A DNA stretch of 37,886 bases from NCBI GenBank assembly GCA_024636835.1, contig JAGXGH010000138.1, forward strand, positions 1-37,886, written 5' to 3'. The notes under the pieces are model-generated. The model was not told the DNA's origin, did no database searches, and saw only the letters and a list, made by a program, of their open reading frames with translations. A program made the position numbers and the translations under genes. This document shows, piece by piece, positions 8,670-16,971 of the stretch. Origin of the DNA: Verrucomicrobiales bacterium (GTDB lineage Bacteria; Verrucomicrobiota; Verrucomicrobiia; Verrucomicrobiales; SLCJ01). The first letter of the stretch is position 1. Every line of letters begins with the position of its first letter.

Positions 8670-10652
8670 ATGCATTTCACATGGATCGACTGGCTTGTTG
8701 TATTCGGGTATTTGGCGCTGACAACTCTTGTCGGCCACTTGATGCGGGGTAAACAAGCAAGCATACGCGATTTCTTCTTAGCAGGTCGTTCACTTCCTTG
8801 GCCTGCTGTATGCGGATCGATAATCGCTACGGAAATCAGCGGGGTAACTTTTATTGGAGTGCCTAGCATGATCTTCGCGCTGACCGGAAACTGGACTTAC
8901 TTGCAGTGGGCTATCGGTTCTGTGGTCGCGCGTGTTATCGTGGGGAAGATTTTTGTGAAGTTTTACTACGAACGTGAGATTTACAGCCCCTATGATTTCA
9001 TGAAGATCCGGTTAGGGGAAGGGGTGAAGCGGCTAGCGACAGGTCTATTCTTCTTGGGGAGTATTCTTGGGCAAAGTGTTCGGGTTCTTGTGGCTGCACT
9101 AGCGCTTGATGTTGTTACGCCACTGAGCTTTGGAACGTGTATCTGGATCATAGGTATATTTGCGATTGCCTGGACATTGATGGGTGGGATGCAGACGGTG
9201 ATCTGGACTGATGTGATGCAGTTTGTGTTGTTTGTGGTCGGCGGAACATTCGCTCTCGTTTGGATGTTAGGTATGACTCCGGGTGGCTGGGAGGGAATGG
9301 TGAATTTTGCTTTTGATGCGAAGCTTGCAGGTAATGCCGTCGATGGCCCGAATTGGGGTAAGTTCACATTGCTGGATTTCACCACCGACCCAAGAGTGGA
9401 ATTTACCTTATGGGTGGCGATCATTGCTGTGCCGTTTCAAAACCTGTATGCCTTCGGAGTGGATCAGCTCAGTGCTCAGCGAATGTTTTGCTGTCGCTCG
9501 GAGAAAGATGCTGGAAAGGCAATTATTTGGAGTTCCGTGGGGCAGTTGGTCACGGTTCTGATGATGTTGGTGGGTACTGCATTGTTTGTTTACTATCACG
9601 TGGAAGGTGCGCATCCTATTGAAGCTGCGCGGTTTGCTAGCGATGGAAACAATGTCTTTCCTGTGTGGATTACATCCGAGATTCCAGTAGGCTTGAGGGG
9701 GCTTATTCTTGCGGGGATATTCGCCGCAGCGATTTCGAGTTTAGATAGTATTCTTGCGGCTCTTTCTCAAACTACTCTGTCGCTCTTTGTAGACACAGCG
9801 AATCAGGAGGTTACAGACGGAAATGCGGCGAGGATGTTGAACTGGTCACGTGTGCTAACCGTGATTTGGGGAATTGCTCTGTCAGCATTCGCCACAGTGC
9901 TTAATGAATTGCGAGGAGATGTTGATATGGTTGTCCTCGCCTTCGGAATGATATCCTACACTACAGGGCCTATGCTTGGGATGTTTGTCGCGGCGGTTCT
10001 CTCGAAATGGCGACGAATCAGTCTCGCCGGCTTGTGTGTTGGGGTAGTGCTTTCGGTATTGACCGTCACCATGTATCGGATGGAATTATGGGGGGTGCTT
10101 ATGAAGCGTGGCTCTATGAGTTCTGAACAGGTTCAAGCGCTACCTACGATGCGAGTAGTAGAAACTGTGAACTGGCTGGTGCCGGTATCCGCGGTGACTG
10201 ATGGAGGGAAATATACCGTCAAAGTTCCTGTAAATGAGATTCAGTTCAATGGATCTGAGCAACTTATAGGTGGGGATCCTGGTGAACAAATCGCAACATT
10301 GGTCGCAAACGGTCTCACTATCGAAGTTATCGACGATAAGAACTTCAAGGAATGGGATTTGGCGACGTCGCTCACCGAGTTGAGTGGCGAAGAATTGTTA
10401 ATTTCTGGACTTGGCTATCGATCCAAGGAGGGCCAGGTCAGGTTGATGGTCGTAGGTGAAAAGAGTATCCGCAGTCTCGCCTCTTTAGAAGAGTCTGGTG
10501 CTGAATTGAGAGTCGATGCCAGCGGTAAGGTTGGTCTTGTTTCGACCTCACCTCAGCCAAAGATTGGCTTTGCGTGGTTCTACCCAATCACGACACTGAT
10601 CACGGTGATGTGTGGGGTATTTTTCCCTTCTTCCACTAGACGAAATACGTAA
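8670..10652 (+). CDS. Sodium:solute symporter (SSS family) with extra C-terminal soluble domain
   Basis: Na+-coupled transporter of the SSS/SLC5 family in the inner membrane; substrate unknown. From ATG at 8670 (MHFTWIDWLVV) it is 660 residues. This start has a GGAAG-like site a few bases upstream and matches the family N-terminus. In-frame alternatives are ATG 8622, ATG 8574 and TTG 8571. Family marks are RDFFLAGRSLPWPAVCGSI in the first helices, GGMQTVIWTDVMQ in the middle, and AGIFAAAISSLDSILAALS, which carries the conserved Na+-binding Ser/Asp region. After the helix near residue 480, a stretch of about 160 polar residues, rich in beta-forming segments, precedes a last membrane segment. 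Ordinary family members lack such an insert. Confidence 0.9.
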   Translation: MHFTWIDWLVVFGYLALTTLVGHLMRGKQASIRDFFLAGRSLPWPAVCGSIIATEISGVTFIGVPSMIFALTGNWTYLQWAIGSVVARVIVGKIFVKFYYEREIYSPYDFMKIRLGEGVKRLATGLFFLGSILGQSVRVLVAALALDVVTPLSFGTCIWIIGIFAIAWTLMGGMQTVIWTDVMQFVLFVVGGTFALVWMLGMTPGGWEGMVNFAFDAKLAGNAVDGPNWGKFTLLDFTTDPRVEFTLWVAIIAVPFQNLYAFGVDQLSAQRMFCCRSEKDAGKAIIWSSVGQLVTVLMMLVGTALFVYYHVEGAHPIEAARFASDGNNVFPVWITSEIPVGLRGLILAGIFAAAISSLDSILAALSQTTLSLFVDTANQEVTDGNAARMLNWSRVLTVIWGIALSAFATVLNELRGDVDMVVLAFGMISYTTGPMLGMFVAAVLSKWRRISLAGLCVGVVLSVLTVTMYRMELWGVLMKRGSMSSEQVQALPTMRVVETVNWLVPVSAVTDGGKYTVKVPVNEIQFNGSEQLIGGDPGEQIATLVANGLTIEVIDDKNFKEWDLATSLTELSGEELLISGLGYRSKEGQVRLMVVGEKSIRSLASLEESGAELRVDASGKVGLVSTSPQPKIGFAWFYPITTLITVMCGVFFPSSTRRNT

Positions 10653-11035
10653 AAATTACCGTATTAAACAGCGAATAAAAAAAAGTTTTTTTAGCTTGCC
10701 TGTGACGGTATTGTTTCAGGAGTTAGTGAGCTAGGGAGGTAGAGGGGTTTTACGGGTTACTTAACCTTGTTAGAGAGGTGTGAAAGTCTTGAGCTTCTTT
10801 AAAAATACTTGTTCAAAGCTCAAAAGATTTTAGATTTCGGTTCTCCTCTCGTGCACAGTGGCGATCTTGATGGCTCGCCGTTCATGTTCGGGGGTGAAAA
10901 CTCGAAGTTGCAGCAATCCATCGCTGTAACATCTTGTTTATCAGTTGGTTGTGGGTTGCATGATCCACTGACTGTAGCTAATATTTACGACCCTCACCAC
11001 TTTCTCCGTTGACCCCTTCTCCAAATACGAACTCC
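10653..11035. other. 383-base gap between the symporter gene and dnaA
   Basis: No convincing gene. Just after the symporter stop is an A8-G-T7 palindrome (10676-10693) enclosed by TACCGT (10657-10662) and ACGGTA (10705-10710), a possible terminator-like structure or an AT-rich unwinding element. No TTATCCACA-type DnaA box was found by eye on either strand. The rest should hold the dnaA promoter, which I could not locate with confidence. Confidence 0.5.
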
Positions 11036-12559
11036 ATGGTAAACAACCTCGACGCCCTTTGGATCACTGCTGCAAACCGCCTGTCCGAGCGACTCGGTGA
11101 AGACTCGTTTGATCGTTGGTTTTCCTGTGTTCGCTTGATGAAAGAGCACAGTGGCCAGGTGACAGTCGGTGTTCCCGATGACATACATCAGTTCTGGATT
11201 GAGAGTAATTATCGCAGCGATCTGGAGTCGACGCTCAGTGAGGTGAATGGCAAGGAGACCAAAGTGGATGTACAAGTTTTTGATGGTCTGGAAGAGCGGA
11301 CCATCGAACCTGTTTCGACAGCGCCTTTGTCCGACCGGTCATCGATTGAGATGACGCTCGAAAACACGTTTGCCCCCCGCGCTGATGATTCCCTTTTTGA
11401 TCTGGAGTTGGCAGCAGGAAGTCGTGAGCTGGCACCAAATTCTACGTCCGTTCCCAGCTTGGCGGCATCGAGTTCTGATGATGAGCCAGAGAAGGAAGTC
11501 GTGCTCGACGAGCGTACCCGCAAGAAGATAGAGGAGTGCGGGCTCAACATGGACAATACTTTCGACACATACGTGGTCGGCACTCACAACCGCTTTGCAC
11601 ATGCTGCAGCGATCGCGGTGGGCAAGGCTCCAGCGCGCAGTTACAACCCGTTGTTTCTTCATGGCGGGACAGGTCTTGGTAAAACACATTTGATGCAGTC
11701 CATCGGTCACAAGTTGATCCGTGGACGCAAGCGTGTGCGAGTGGTTTATCTGACATGCGAACGCTTTACCAATGAGTTCATTGATGCGATTCAGCGCAAC
11801 TCATTGACACCATTTCGCGAGCGCTACCGCAGAGCGGATGTCTTGTTGATTGATGATATTCAATTTTTGATTGGCAAAGAGCGTTCACAGGAAGAATTCT
11901 TCCACACGTTTAACGCACTGTTTGACAGTCAGAAGCAGATTGTCATCACCAGTGATCGTCCGGCTGCCGAGATTAAAAATTTGGAACCACGCCTGGTCTC
12001 ACGATTTGAATGGGGCCTGACTGCAGAATTACAGGCACCGGATCAAGAGACGCGCACCGCGATCTTGCGTCGCAAGGCGCAGCAGTGGGGCGTTCAGGTC
12101 GATGATGATATTGTGGATTTTCTCGCTGAGCGGATTCGCAACAACGTGCGTCGCCTCGAGGGCGGTTTGATGCGACTGGCTTCGTATGCATCGCTGAGCG
12201 GCGAGCGTTTGGGGATGGACGAGTGCGAGCACTTACTGCGCGATATTCTCCAGCAGGAATCGAAGAAAACGATCACCATCGATGGGATTCAGCGCAAGGT
12301 GGCTGAGCATTACGATATCCGTCTCGCCGATATGAGCAGCAAGCGTCGTCCGGCGCATATTGCCTTTGCCCGGCAGGTGGCGATGTATTTGTGTCGCCAC
12401 CTGACCAAAGCCTCGCTAGCCGATATCGGTGAAGCATTTGGCGGGCGTGACCACGGCACCGTGATTTATGCCTGCAAGAAGGTGGATGCCCGCTCGAAGG
12501 CTGAAGAGACCGTGCGCCGTGCGCTGACCTTGCTTGAAGACGGGATTCGTCGAGGATAG
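11036..12559 (+). CDS. dnaA: Chromosomal replication initiator DnaA
   Basis: AAA+ ATPase that opens the replication origin. Start chosen at ATG 11036 (MVNNLDALWITAANRLSERL), which matches the family N-terminus; an in-frame TTG at 11009 would add nine residues. Domain I (1-80) has the usual DSFDRWF segment. Domain II is a long acidic, low-complexity linker (about 85-165). Domain III begins FDTYVVGTHNRFAHAAA and has Walker A GGTGLGKTH, Walker B VLLIDDIQF and the arginine-finger region LVSRFEWGL. Domain IV ends with the DnaA-box-reading motif GGRDHGTVIYACKKV. About 507 residues, a usual length. dnaN follows after about 690 bases instead of directly, with a broken gene in between. Confidence 0.97.
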   Translation: MVNNLDALWITAANRLSERLGEDSFDRWFSCVRLMKEHSGQVTVGVPDDIHQFWIESNYRSDLESTLSEVNGKETKVDVQVFDGLEERTIEPVSTAPLSDRSSIEMTLENTFAPRADDSLFDLELAAGSRELAPNSTSVPSLAASSSDDEPEKEVVLDERTRKKIEECGLNMDNTFDTYVVGTHNRFAHAAAIAVGKAPARSYNPLFLHGGTGLGKTHLMQSIGHKLIRGRKRVRVVYLTCERFTNEFIDAIQRNSLTPFRERYRRADVLLIDDIQFLIGKERSQEEFFHTFNALFDSQKQIVITSDRPAAEIKNLEPRLVSRFEWGLTAELQAPDQETRTAILRRKAQQWGVQVDDDIVDFLAERIRNNVRRLEGGLMRLASYASLSGERLGMDECEHLLRDILQQESKKTITIDGIQRKVAEHYDIRLADMSSKRRPAHIAFARQVAMYLCRHLTKASLADIGEAFGGRDHGTVIYACKKVDARSKAEETVRRALTLLEDGIRRG

Positions 12560-12591
12560 TCTCTTCGCATGCTGAAAACTGTAATCGGATC

Positions 12592-13088
12592 GTGAAGCGG
12601 TTGGAGGAGGAAGACTCGGTTGTCGGCACGGATGTGATCATTTATCGCATCGATCCTGCGCTGGCGGAGCTGGTCGAAGACGACGGTGGCAACCAATTGC
12701 CGGCTCAGATCGATCCGTCGTTGCGGGAATTTCTTGACCGGGCGCTTCCTGCGCTGCGTAGCGGAGATCGTAAGGTGTTAAGGCGCTCATACACTCTGCA
12801 GACGATGAGTTACACGAGTTCCAAGTCGATTTTTATGCTGATGTGGCGACGGAGAAGTATCAGCAATTTCGTTTAATGCGCTTCACTGCTGACCATCATT
12901 TCAATCTTAGTCACAGCGGGAAGGTCGATGGACTCACGCGCGCGCAACCAAGTTTACCGATAGAGTGGAAACTCACTTTTTCTGAATCGAAAGGCGACCG
13001 CGCGATGATTTCCTATTCTGTTGATTTGTGTATTGGTCGTTTTGAGGAGGGCTGGAGATTTGTGACGTTCAGTGCGAAGCCTGAATAG
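12592..13088 (+). pseudogene. Unknown gene split by a single-base frameshift between dnaA and dnaN
   Basis: Two overlapping plus-strand frames read as one protein if one base is added near 12780. The first runs from GTG 12592 (VKRLEEEDSVVGTDV) to about 12780 and then turns into Arg/Ser-rich nonsense. The second frame is open from the same point, reading ALIHSADDELHEFQVDF and continuing to the stop at 13086-13088. The joined product is about 166 residues, acidic, with Leu-rich helices first and a beta-rich second half (IEWKLTFSES, EEGWRFVTFSAKPE) suggestive of a small SnoaL/NTF2-like fold, which is only a guess. No slippery heptamer is evident at the junction, so a mutation or sequencing error is likelier than programmed frameshifting. 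The true start is also unclear. Confidence 0.6.
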
Positions 13089-13253
13089 CTGTATGGCGAA
13101 GTGGAACCCTTCTGCTCGAATCTCCCTAAAAATCTGCAGTTTTCCCATATTTGACCTCCAGAACGCCATGCTTTGTGGTCGAAGTGAAAATTCACCTCAC
13201 TATGTTGTGATTTTTGCTTTCTTGAGCGCGGTTTTCGTGCATGGATTACGGTC

Positions 13254-14354
13254 ATGAAGTTCCGCATCACGAAAGAGGATTTCCTCGATGGACTGCAACA
13301 AGTCCAACACGTTGTCAGTTCCCGCACCACGCTGCCTATTTTATCGAATGTTCTGCTCGAGGCGCAGGACGGAGAGCTGAAGCTGACGACCACCGATTTG
13401 GACGTGGGCGTTAGCTGCGGAGTGAAAGCCGAGGTGGAGAAATCCGGCGCGACGACACTGCCTGCACGTCGCTTGGCATCGATCATCCGAGAGCTTCCGT
13501 CGAACGATATCTCAGTGGAGGTGGATAACAAAAATGTGGCGACGATCCGCAGTGGCCCGAGCTTTTTCCGTATCATCGGTTTGGGTGGTGACGAGTTTCC
13601 GCCGCTTCCAGACTTTCAGGAATCGCGTGAATTCAAGATCCCTCAGAAAGTATTGCGCAATGGCTTGAAAAAGACAGCCTATGCGATTTCCACCGACGAG
13701 ACGCGTTACGTCTTGAATGGTATTTTCGCCTCCTTCAAGGAAGGTAAGCTGACTTTGGTTGCTACCGATGGTCGCCGTTTGGCGATGGTGGAGAATGAAG
13801 TGGAGTTTCCACAGAGCCAGGAGATCGATCTGATCATTCCGACCAAGGCGGTGAACGAACTGCAGCGTTTGTTGACTGATACGGATGAGATCGTGAAGAT
13901 TTTCGCCAGCGAGAGCCAAGTGGCGTTCGAGTTTGAATCGGCCATTCTGGTCAGCAAGCTCATCGAAGGCAACTACCCGAACTATCGTCAGGTGATTCCT
14001 GCGGAGACCAAAGAGCGCATCGTGATCGATCGGGAGATGCTGTTGACGATTGTCAGCCGTGTGTCTTTGCTTGCCGCGGAGAAGACCAGCTCCGTGAAGA
14101 TGCAGTTCAGCGCGGACAGCATTGATGTGATTTCTTCTGCTCAGGATATCGGTGAAGCCCGTGAGGGACTTCCGGTGACCTACGGCGGTGCAGAGTTCGC
14201 GATTGCGTTCAACCCTGAGTTCCTGATGGCTCCACTGCGTGCTTTGAGTGAAGATCAGATCTATCTGGATCTCTCCGACGAGATGAGTCCCGGTGTGATC
14301 CGCACTGAAGGATCGTTCCTCTATGTGCTGATGCCGATGCGTATCAACAACTAG
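13254..14354 (+). CDS. dnaN: DNA polymerase III beta subunit (sliding clamp)
   Basis: Ring-shaped processivity clamp that tethers DNA polymerase III to DNA. 366 residues, the normal length, covering the three clamp domains. Recognisable segments include SRTTLPILSNVLLEA near 25, TTTDLDVGVSC, RNGLKKTAYAISTDETRYVLNGI at the start of domain 2, LVATDGRRLA, and the C-terminal PMRIN motif that closes beta clamps (here LMPMRINN). The start at ATG 13254 gives the expected MKFRITKEDFLDGLQQV. It is downstream of dnaA and the broken gene and ends in a strong terminator. Confidence 0.98.
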   Translation: MKFRITKEDFLDGLQQVQHVVSSRTTLPILSNVLLEAQDGELKLTTTDLDVGVSCGVKAEVEKSGATTLPARRLASIIRELPSNDISVEVDNKNVATIRSGPSFFRIIGLGGDEFPPLPDFQESREFKIPQKVLRNGLKKTAYAISTDETRYVLNGIFASFKEGKLTLVATDGRRLAMVENEVEFPQSQEIDLIIPTKAVNELQRLLTDTDEIVKIFASESQVAFEFESAILVSKLIEGNYPNYRQVIPAETKERIVIDREMLLTIVSRVSLLAAEKTSSVKMQFSADSIDVISSAQDIGEAREGLPVTYGGAEFAIAFNPEFLMAPLRALSEDQIYLDLSDEMSPGVIRTEGSFLYVLMPMRINN

Positions 14355-14372
14355 TCGACGACAGGATTTTCG

Positions 14373-14408
14373 AACCGTGTTCCGCCTTCGGGCGGGACAC
14401 GGTTTTTT
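14373..14408 (+). terminator. Rho-independent terminator of dnaN
   Basis: Fourteen-base arms at 14373-14386 and 14391-14404 pair with one wobble around a TTCG tetraloop (14387-14390); T residues run through 14408. It starts 19 bases after the dnaN stop and separates dnaN from the convergent cytochrome gene. Confidence 0.95.
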
Positions 14409-14420
14409 GTAGCCTATTCC

Positions 14421-16901
14421 CTACAAGGCTTTGAATAATGTGATGGTGAACAGCGCGGCAGCGCCGAGACCAATGAGTAGACTCACCGCGCCTTCACTCG
14501 TTTTAGCTCGCTCCATGGGAAGAGCTTGGCTGATGACGGCGCCCTCGGCCTCTGAAGCGGCAGCGGGTGCGATGTATTCGAGCTGTTGGTTGTCGAGCAC
14601 TCCCTGGCTCAAGCGCTCGGCTTCTTTACGGTCAGAGCGGATAAGAATGACATCCTTAATATCGACTGGCGCTGCCTTGTTGGTCCAGGCGTTGCGGATA
14701 TAGGTCATGATTTCGGAGATCTGTTGATCGTTGACTGCTCGGCTATCCCTAAGCGCGGGCATGGCAGCAGGAAGGTCGTATTTTTGTCCGGCAACGATGA
14801 CTGGGCCACTGAGTCCCTGGAGGAGAATGGCGGCGAGTTGATGTTCCGACCCTGTCACCCACTCAGATCCGTCGAGTGGTGGGGCTAGCATCGCCATACC
14901 TCCGCCATCTGCGCCGTGGCAGCTTGCGCAGTGAATGGAGAAGTGCCCCATGCCTTTCTCAAACTTCTCCGCGTCCGTGCCGCTCAGGTGCGCGCCTTCC
15001 TTTGGTTCGACGACTGGTTTGTCCTTGAGGATTTTCGCAAGTGAAGTGTCGGAAGTTGCTTCGATCAGTGCCAGTGGCGCACCTTTGGTAGTCGTGGTGA
15101 GGGCCGCCGCTTGCAGCCAGAACTGCTTGGTCGCATCGGATTCTGTGTCCTTCGCACCCTGTGCCACTGCATTAGCGGCCTCGGGGAAGGGCAGGCTGAC
15201 GAGTGCGTGCCAGCGAGCGGTGTTCTCGGCGAGGCTGGCAGGCTTAGCCGAAATAATGGCGGGCATTGCGGATTGGCTGAGCTGCGGGTTTGCCGCTGCG
15301 ACGCGGAAACCTTGAGCACGCAAGATGGAGTGCTTTGCTGCACAAGCGGCGGCGAGTTCGTCGCCATTAATAGCGTCTAGTGCATCGAGTGTCCAGAGCG
15401 CGTGGATGGCTGTGACGGCTTGCGAGCGGTCGTCAGTCAGAGCGGACTTCTCGATGATGGATCGGAGGACGGTTGCGGTTTCGGACTCGAGTTTCTCAGA
15501 CGGGATACCGGCGAGTTGGTATTGTGCTTGAATCCGCCACCACTGAAGTGGGTGGTGAAGCATTTCTACGAGCTGGCTTTGACTTGCGGCTGCCGGCCAG
15601 TTTGGTGTTTCTGGAAGCGGATTCTTTTGCTTAGGCACGGCCTTCCAAATTCTTCCATATCCACGTGGATGCTTGGCGAGTCCTGATTGGATATAGTAGT
15701 TCCGCAGATAGCCGGTGAGGAAGATATCGTGCTGTACGATGCCGTGTGACATATCGACAATGCCGATGGCTCCGTCAGGTGTGGTAAATGTGCTTACTGG
15801 TCGAAAGCGCTCATTCTTCGTGGCGACTACGGATGCGTTGACCAGTGGGTTGCGAGCTTTTGCTGGTGAGCTCTCTGGTTGCCATGATCGGAGTGCGACG
15901 AGATTCGAGGCTGGGCAAGAAACGGCGACAGTGCTGCCGTATCCATCGGGCATGGCTGCTGCGTCATAGAATGTGATGCCGCTGGCGCTCGTGGGCGATG
16001 TGAGTGTGTCGTTCTTCAGCGTGCCTATCCACTTTTCCTTCTCCCATTTGTATGCGCGGTTCGTGCCGCGAGAGTTACGAAGTGGTTGAATGCTATTTGA
16101 TCCGATTCGTTCACTTTGCTCCGTGCCGCGTGCTTTCATTTTCGGACGGAGGTCAGCGGTTCTTGGGTAGACCTTGTCGATCACTCCAAGCGTGCTGTTG
16201 TTGTTGTGGATCAGCATGCCGTCGTCGGTTTGATGGATGCCCCACTGCCCACGGAAAGCGGTTTTCTGTAGCTCATAGGAGCTGCTGGAGTAGCTTTTGC
16301 TGTCTTTGCTATTGTAGCGGAAGTTATCGATGCCTGGAATAAAGCCATTGGGCTCGTGTTCAACGTTGGCTCCAGAGGTGAAGTCGGCGTTGATGAAAGT
16401 GCGTTCTCCCGAGACGTTACCGTCATTATCCAAGGGATAGCGAACCAGCGCTTTGCCATCGGTGGTGATAAGTCCGACATGATCGAATGCCAGAACACGA
16501 GGCAGGATGACATCTTTCACAACGACGGTCACTTGGTCCATTTGCCCGTCGCCGTCGGTGTCTTCGAGTCTTTTGACGGTGCTGACCGCGGCTTTCTCGT
16601 CGACGGCATTTTCGTCGAGCATGTAGCTGATCATTTCTGCCACCCATAGTCTGCCCATCGCGTCGAATTCGGCGAGCACGGGTTTTTCAATCAGCGGCTC
16701 AGCGGCAACGAGCTTCATTTCCCAGCCGTCGGCGACGACGAATGAATCGAGCATTTCTTGAGCAGAAACCACGGGCGCATTTTCGGCTTCGAACGGAAGC
16801 GTTTCCGGCCAGTCTTGTCCGTCTGCGGCGTAGGAAGAGCCGAGTGATACAATCGCACAAAAGAGGGTGCGCTGTGGGGAGAATATGGGATTCATAGACA
16901 T
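14421..16901 (-). CDS. PVC-type secreted dehydrogenase/cytochrome c protein with C-terminal membrane anchor
   Basis: From ATG 16901 (826 residues) the N-terminus is a signal peptide, MSMNPIFSPQRTLFCAIVSL, with likely cleavage after SSYA. A longer frame reaching 17108 overlaps the upstream gene and is not used. Then comes a beta-propeller-like region typical of PVC membrane-bound dehydrogenases (LAEFDAMGRLWVAEM, RLEDTDGDGQMDQ, DMSHGIVQHDIFLTGYLRNYYI), a helical HEAT-like middle (about 390-620), and a cytochrome c domain with the heme motif CASCH at 658-662 and possible Met ligands in AAMPALRDS. The protein ends in one hydrophobic helix, LLIGLGAAALFTITLF, probably anchoring it in the membrane facing the periplasm. 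It should oxidise an unknown substrate, perhaps a sugar or alcohol, and pass electrons to the heme. Substrate is not deducible. Confidence 0.85.
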   Translation of the reverse strand: MSMNPIFSPQRTLFCAIVSLGSSYAADGQDWPETLPFEAENAPVVSAQEMLDSFVVADGWEMKLVAAEPLIEKPVLAEFDAMGRLWVAEMISYMLDENAVDEKAAVSTVKRLEDTDGDGQMDQVTVVVKDVILPRVLAFDHVGLITTDGKALVRYPLDNDGNVSGERTFINADFTSGANVEHEPNGFIPGIDNFRYNSKDSKSYSSSSYELQKTAFRGQWGIHQTDDGMLIHNNNSTLGVIDKVYPRTADLRPKMKARGTEQSERIGSNSIQPLRNSRGTNRAYKWEKEKWIGTLKNDTLTSPTSASGITFYDAAAMPDGYGSTVAVSCPASNLVALRSWQPESSPAKARNPLVNASVVATKNERFRPVSTFTTPDGAIGIVDMSHGIVQHDIFLTGYLRNYYIQSGLAKHPRGYGRIWKAVPKQKNPLPETPNWPAAASQSQLVEMLHHPLQWWRIQAQYQLAGIPSEKLESETATVLRSIIEKSALTDDRSQAVTAIHALWTLDALDAINGDELAAACAAKHSILRAQGFRVAAANPQLSQSAMPAIISAKPASLAENTARWHALVSLPFPEAANAVAQGAKDTESDATKQFWLQAAALTTTTKGAPLALIEATSDTSLAKILKDKPVVEPKEGAHLSGTDAEKFEKGMGHFSIHCASCHGADGGGMAMLAPPLDGSEWVTGSEHQLAAILLQGLSGPVIVAGQKYDLPAAMPALRDSRAVNDQQISEIMTYIRNAWTNKAAPVDIKDVILIRSDRKEAERLSQGVLDNQQLEYIAPAAASEAEGAVISQALPMERAKTSEGAVSLLIGLGAAALFTITLFKAL

Positions 16902-16971
16902 GGTTTTTGAGGAGGTAATTCGTGACAGGGGAGACGACGTATCGGGCTTGGTGAATATTTCACCGGACTGA

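Noticed and set aside
10809..11012. 67-codon frame upstream of dnaA
   Set aside because: Low-complexity, no family resemblance, and it lies where the dnaA promoter should be.
12765..12790. Programmed -1 frameshift in the gene between dnaA and dnaN
   Set aside because: No X-XXY-YYZ slippery heptamer at the junction; a mutation or sequencing error explains it more simply.
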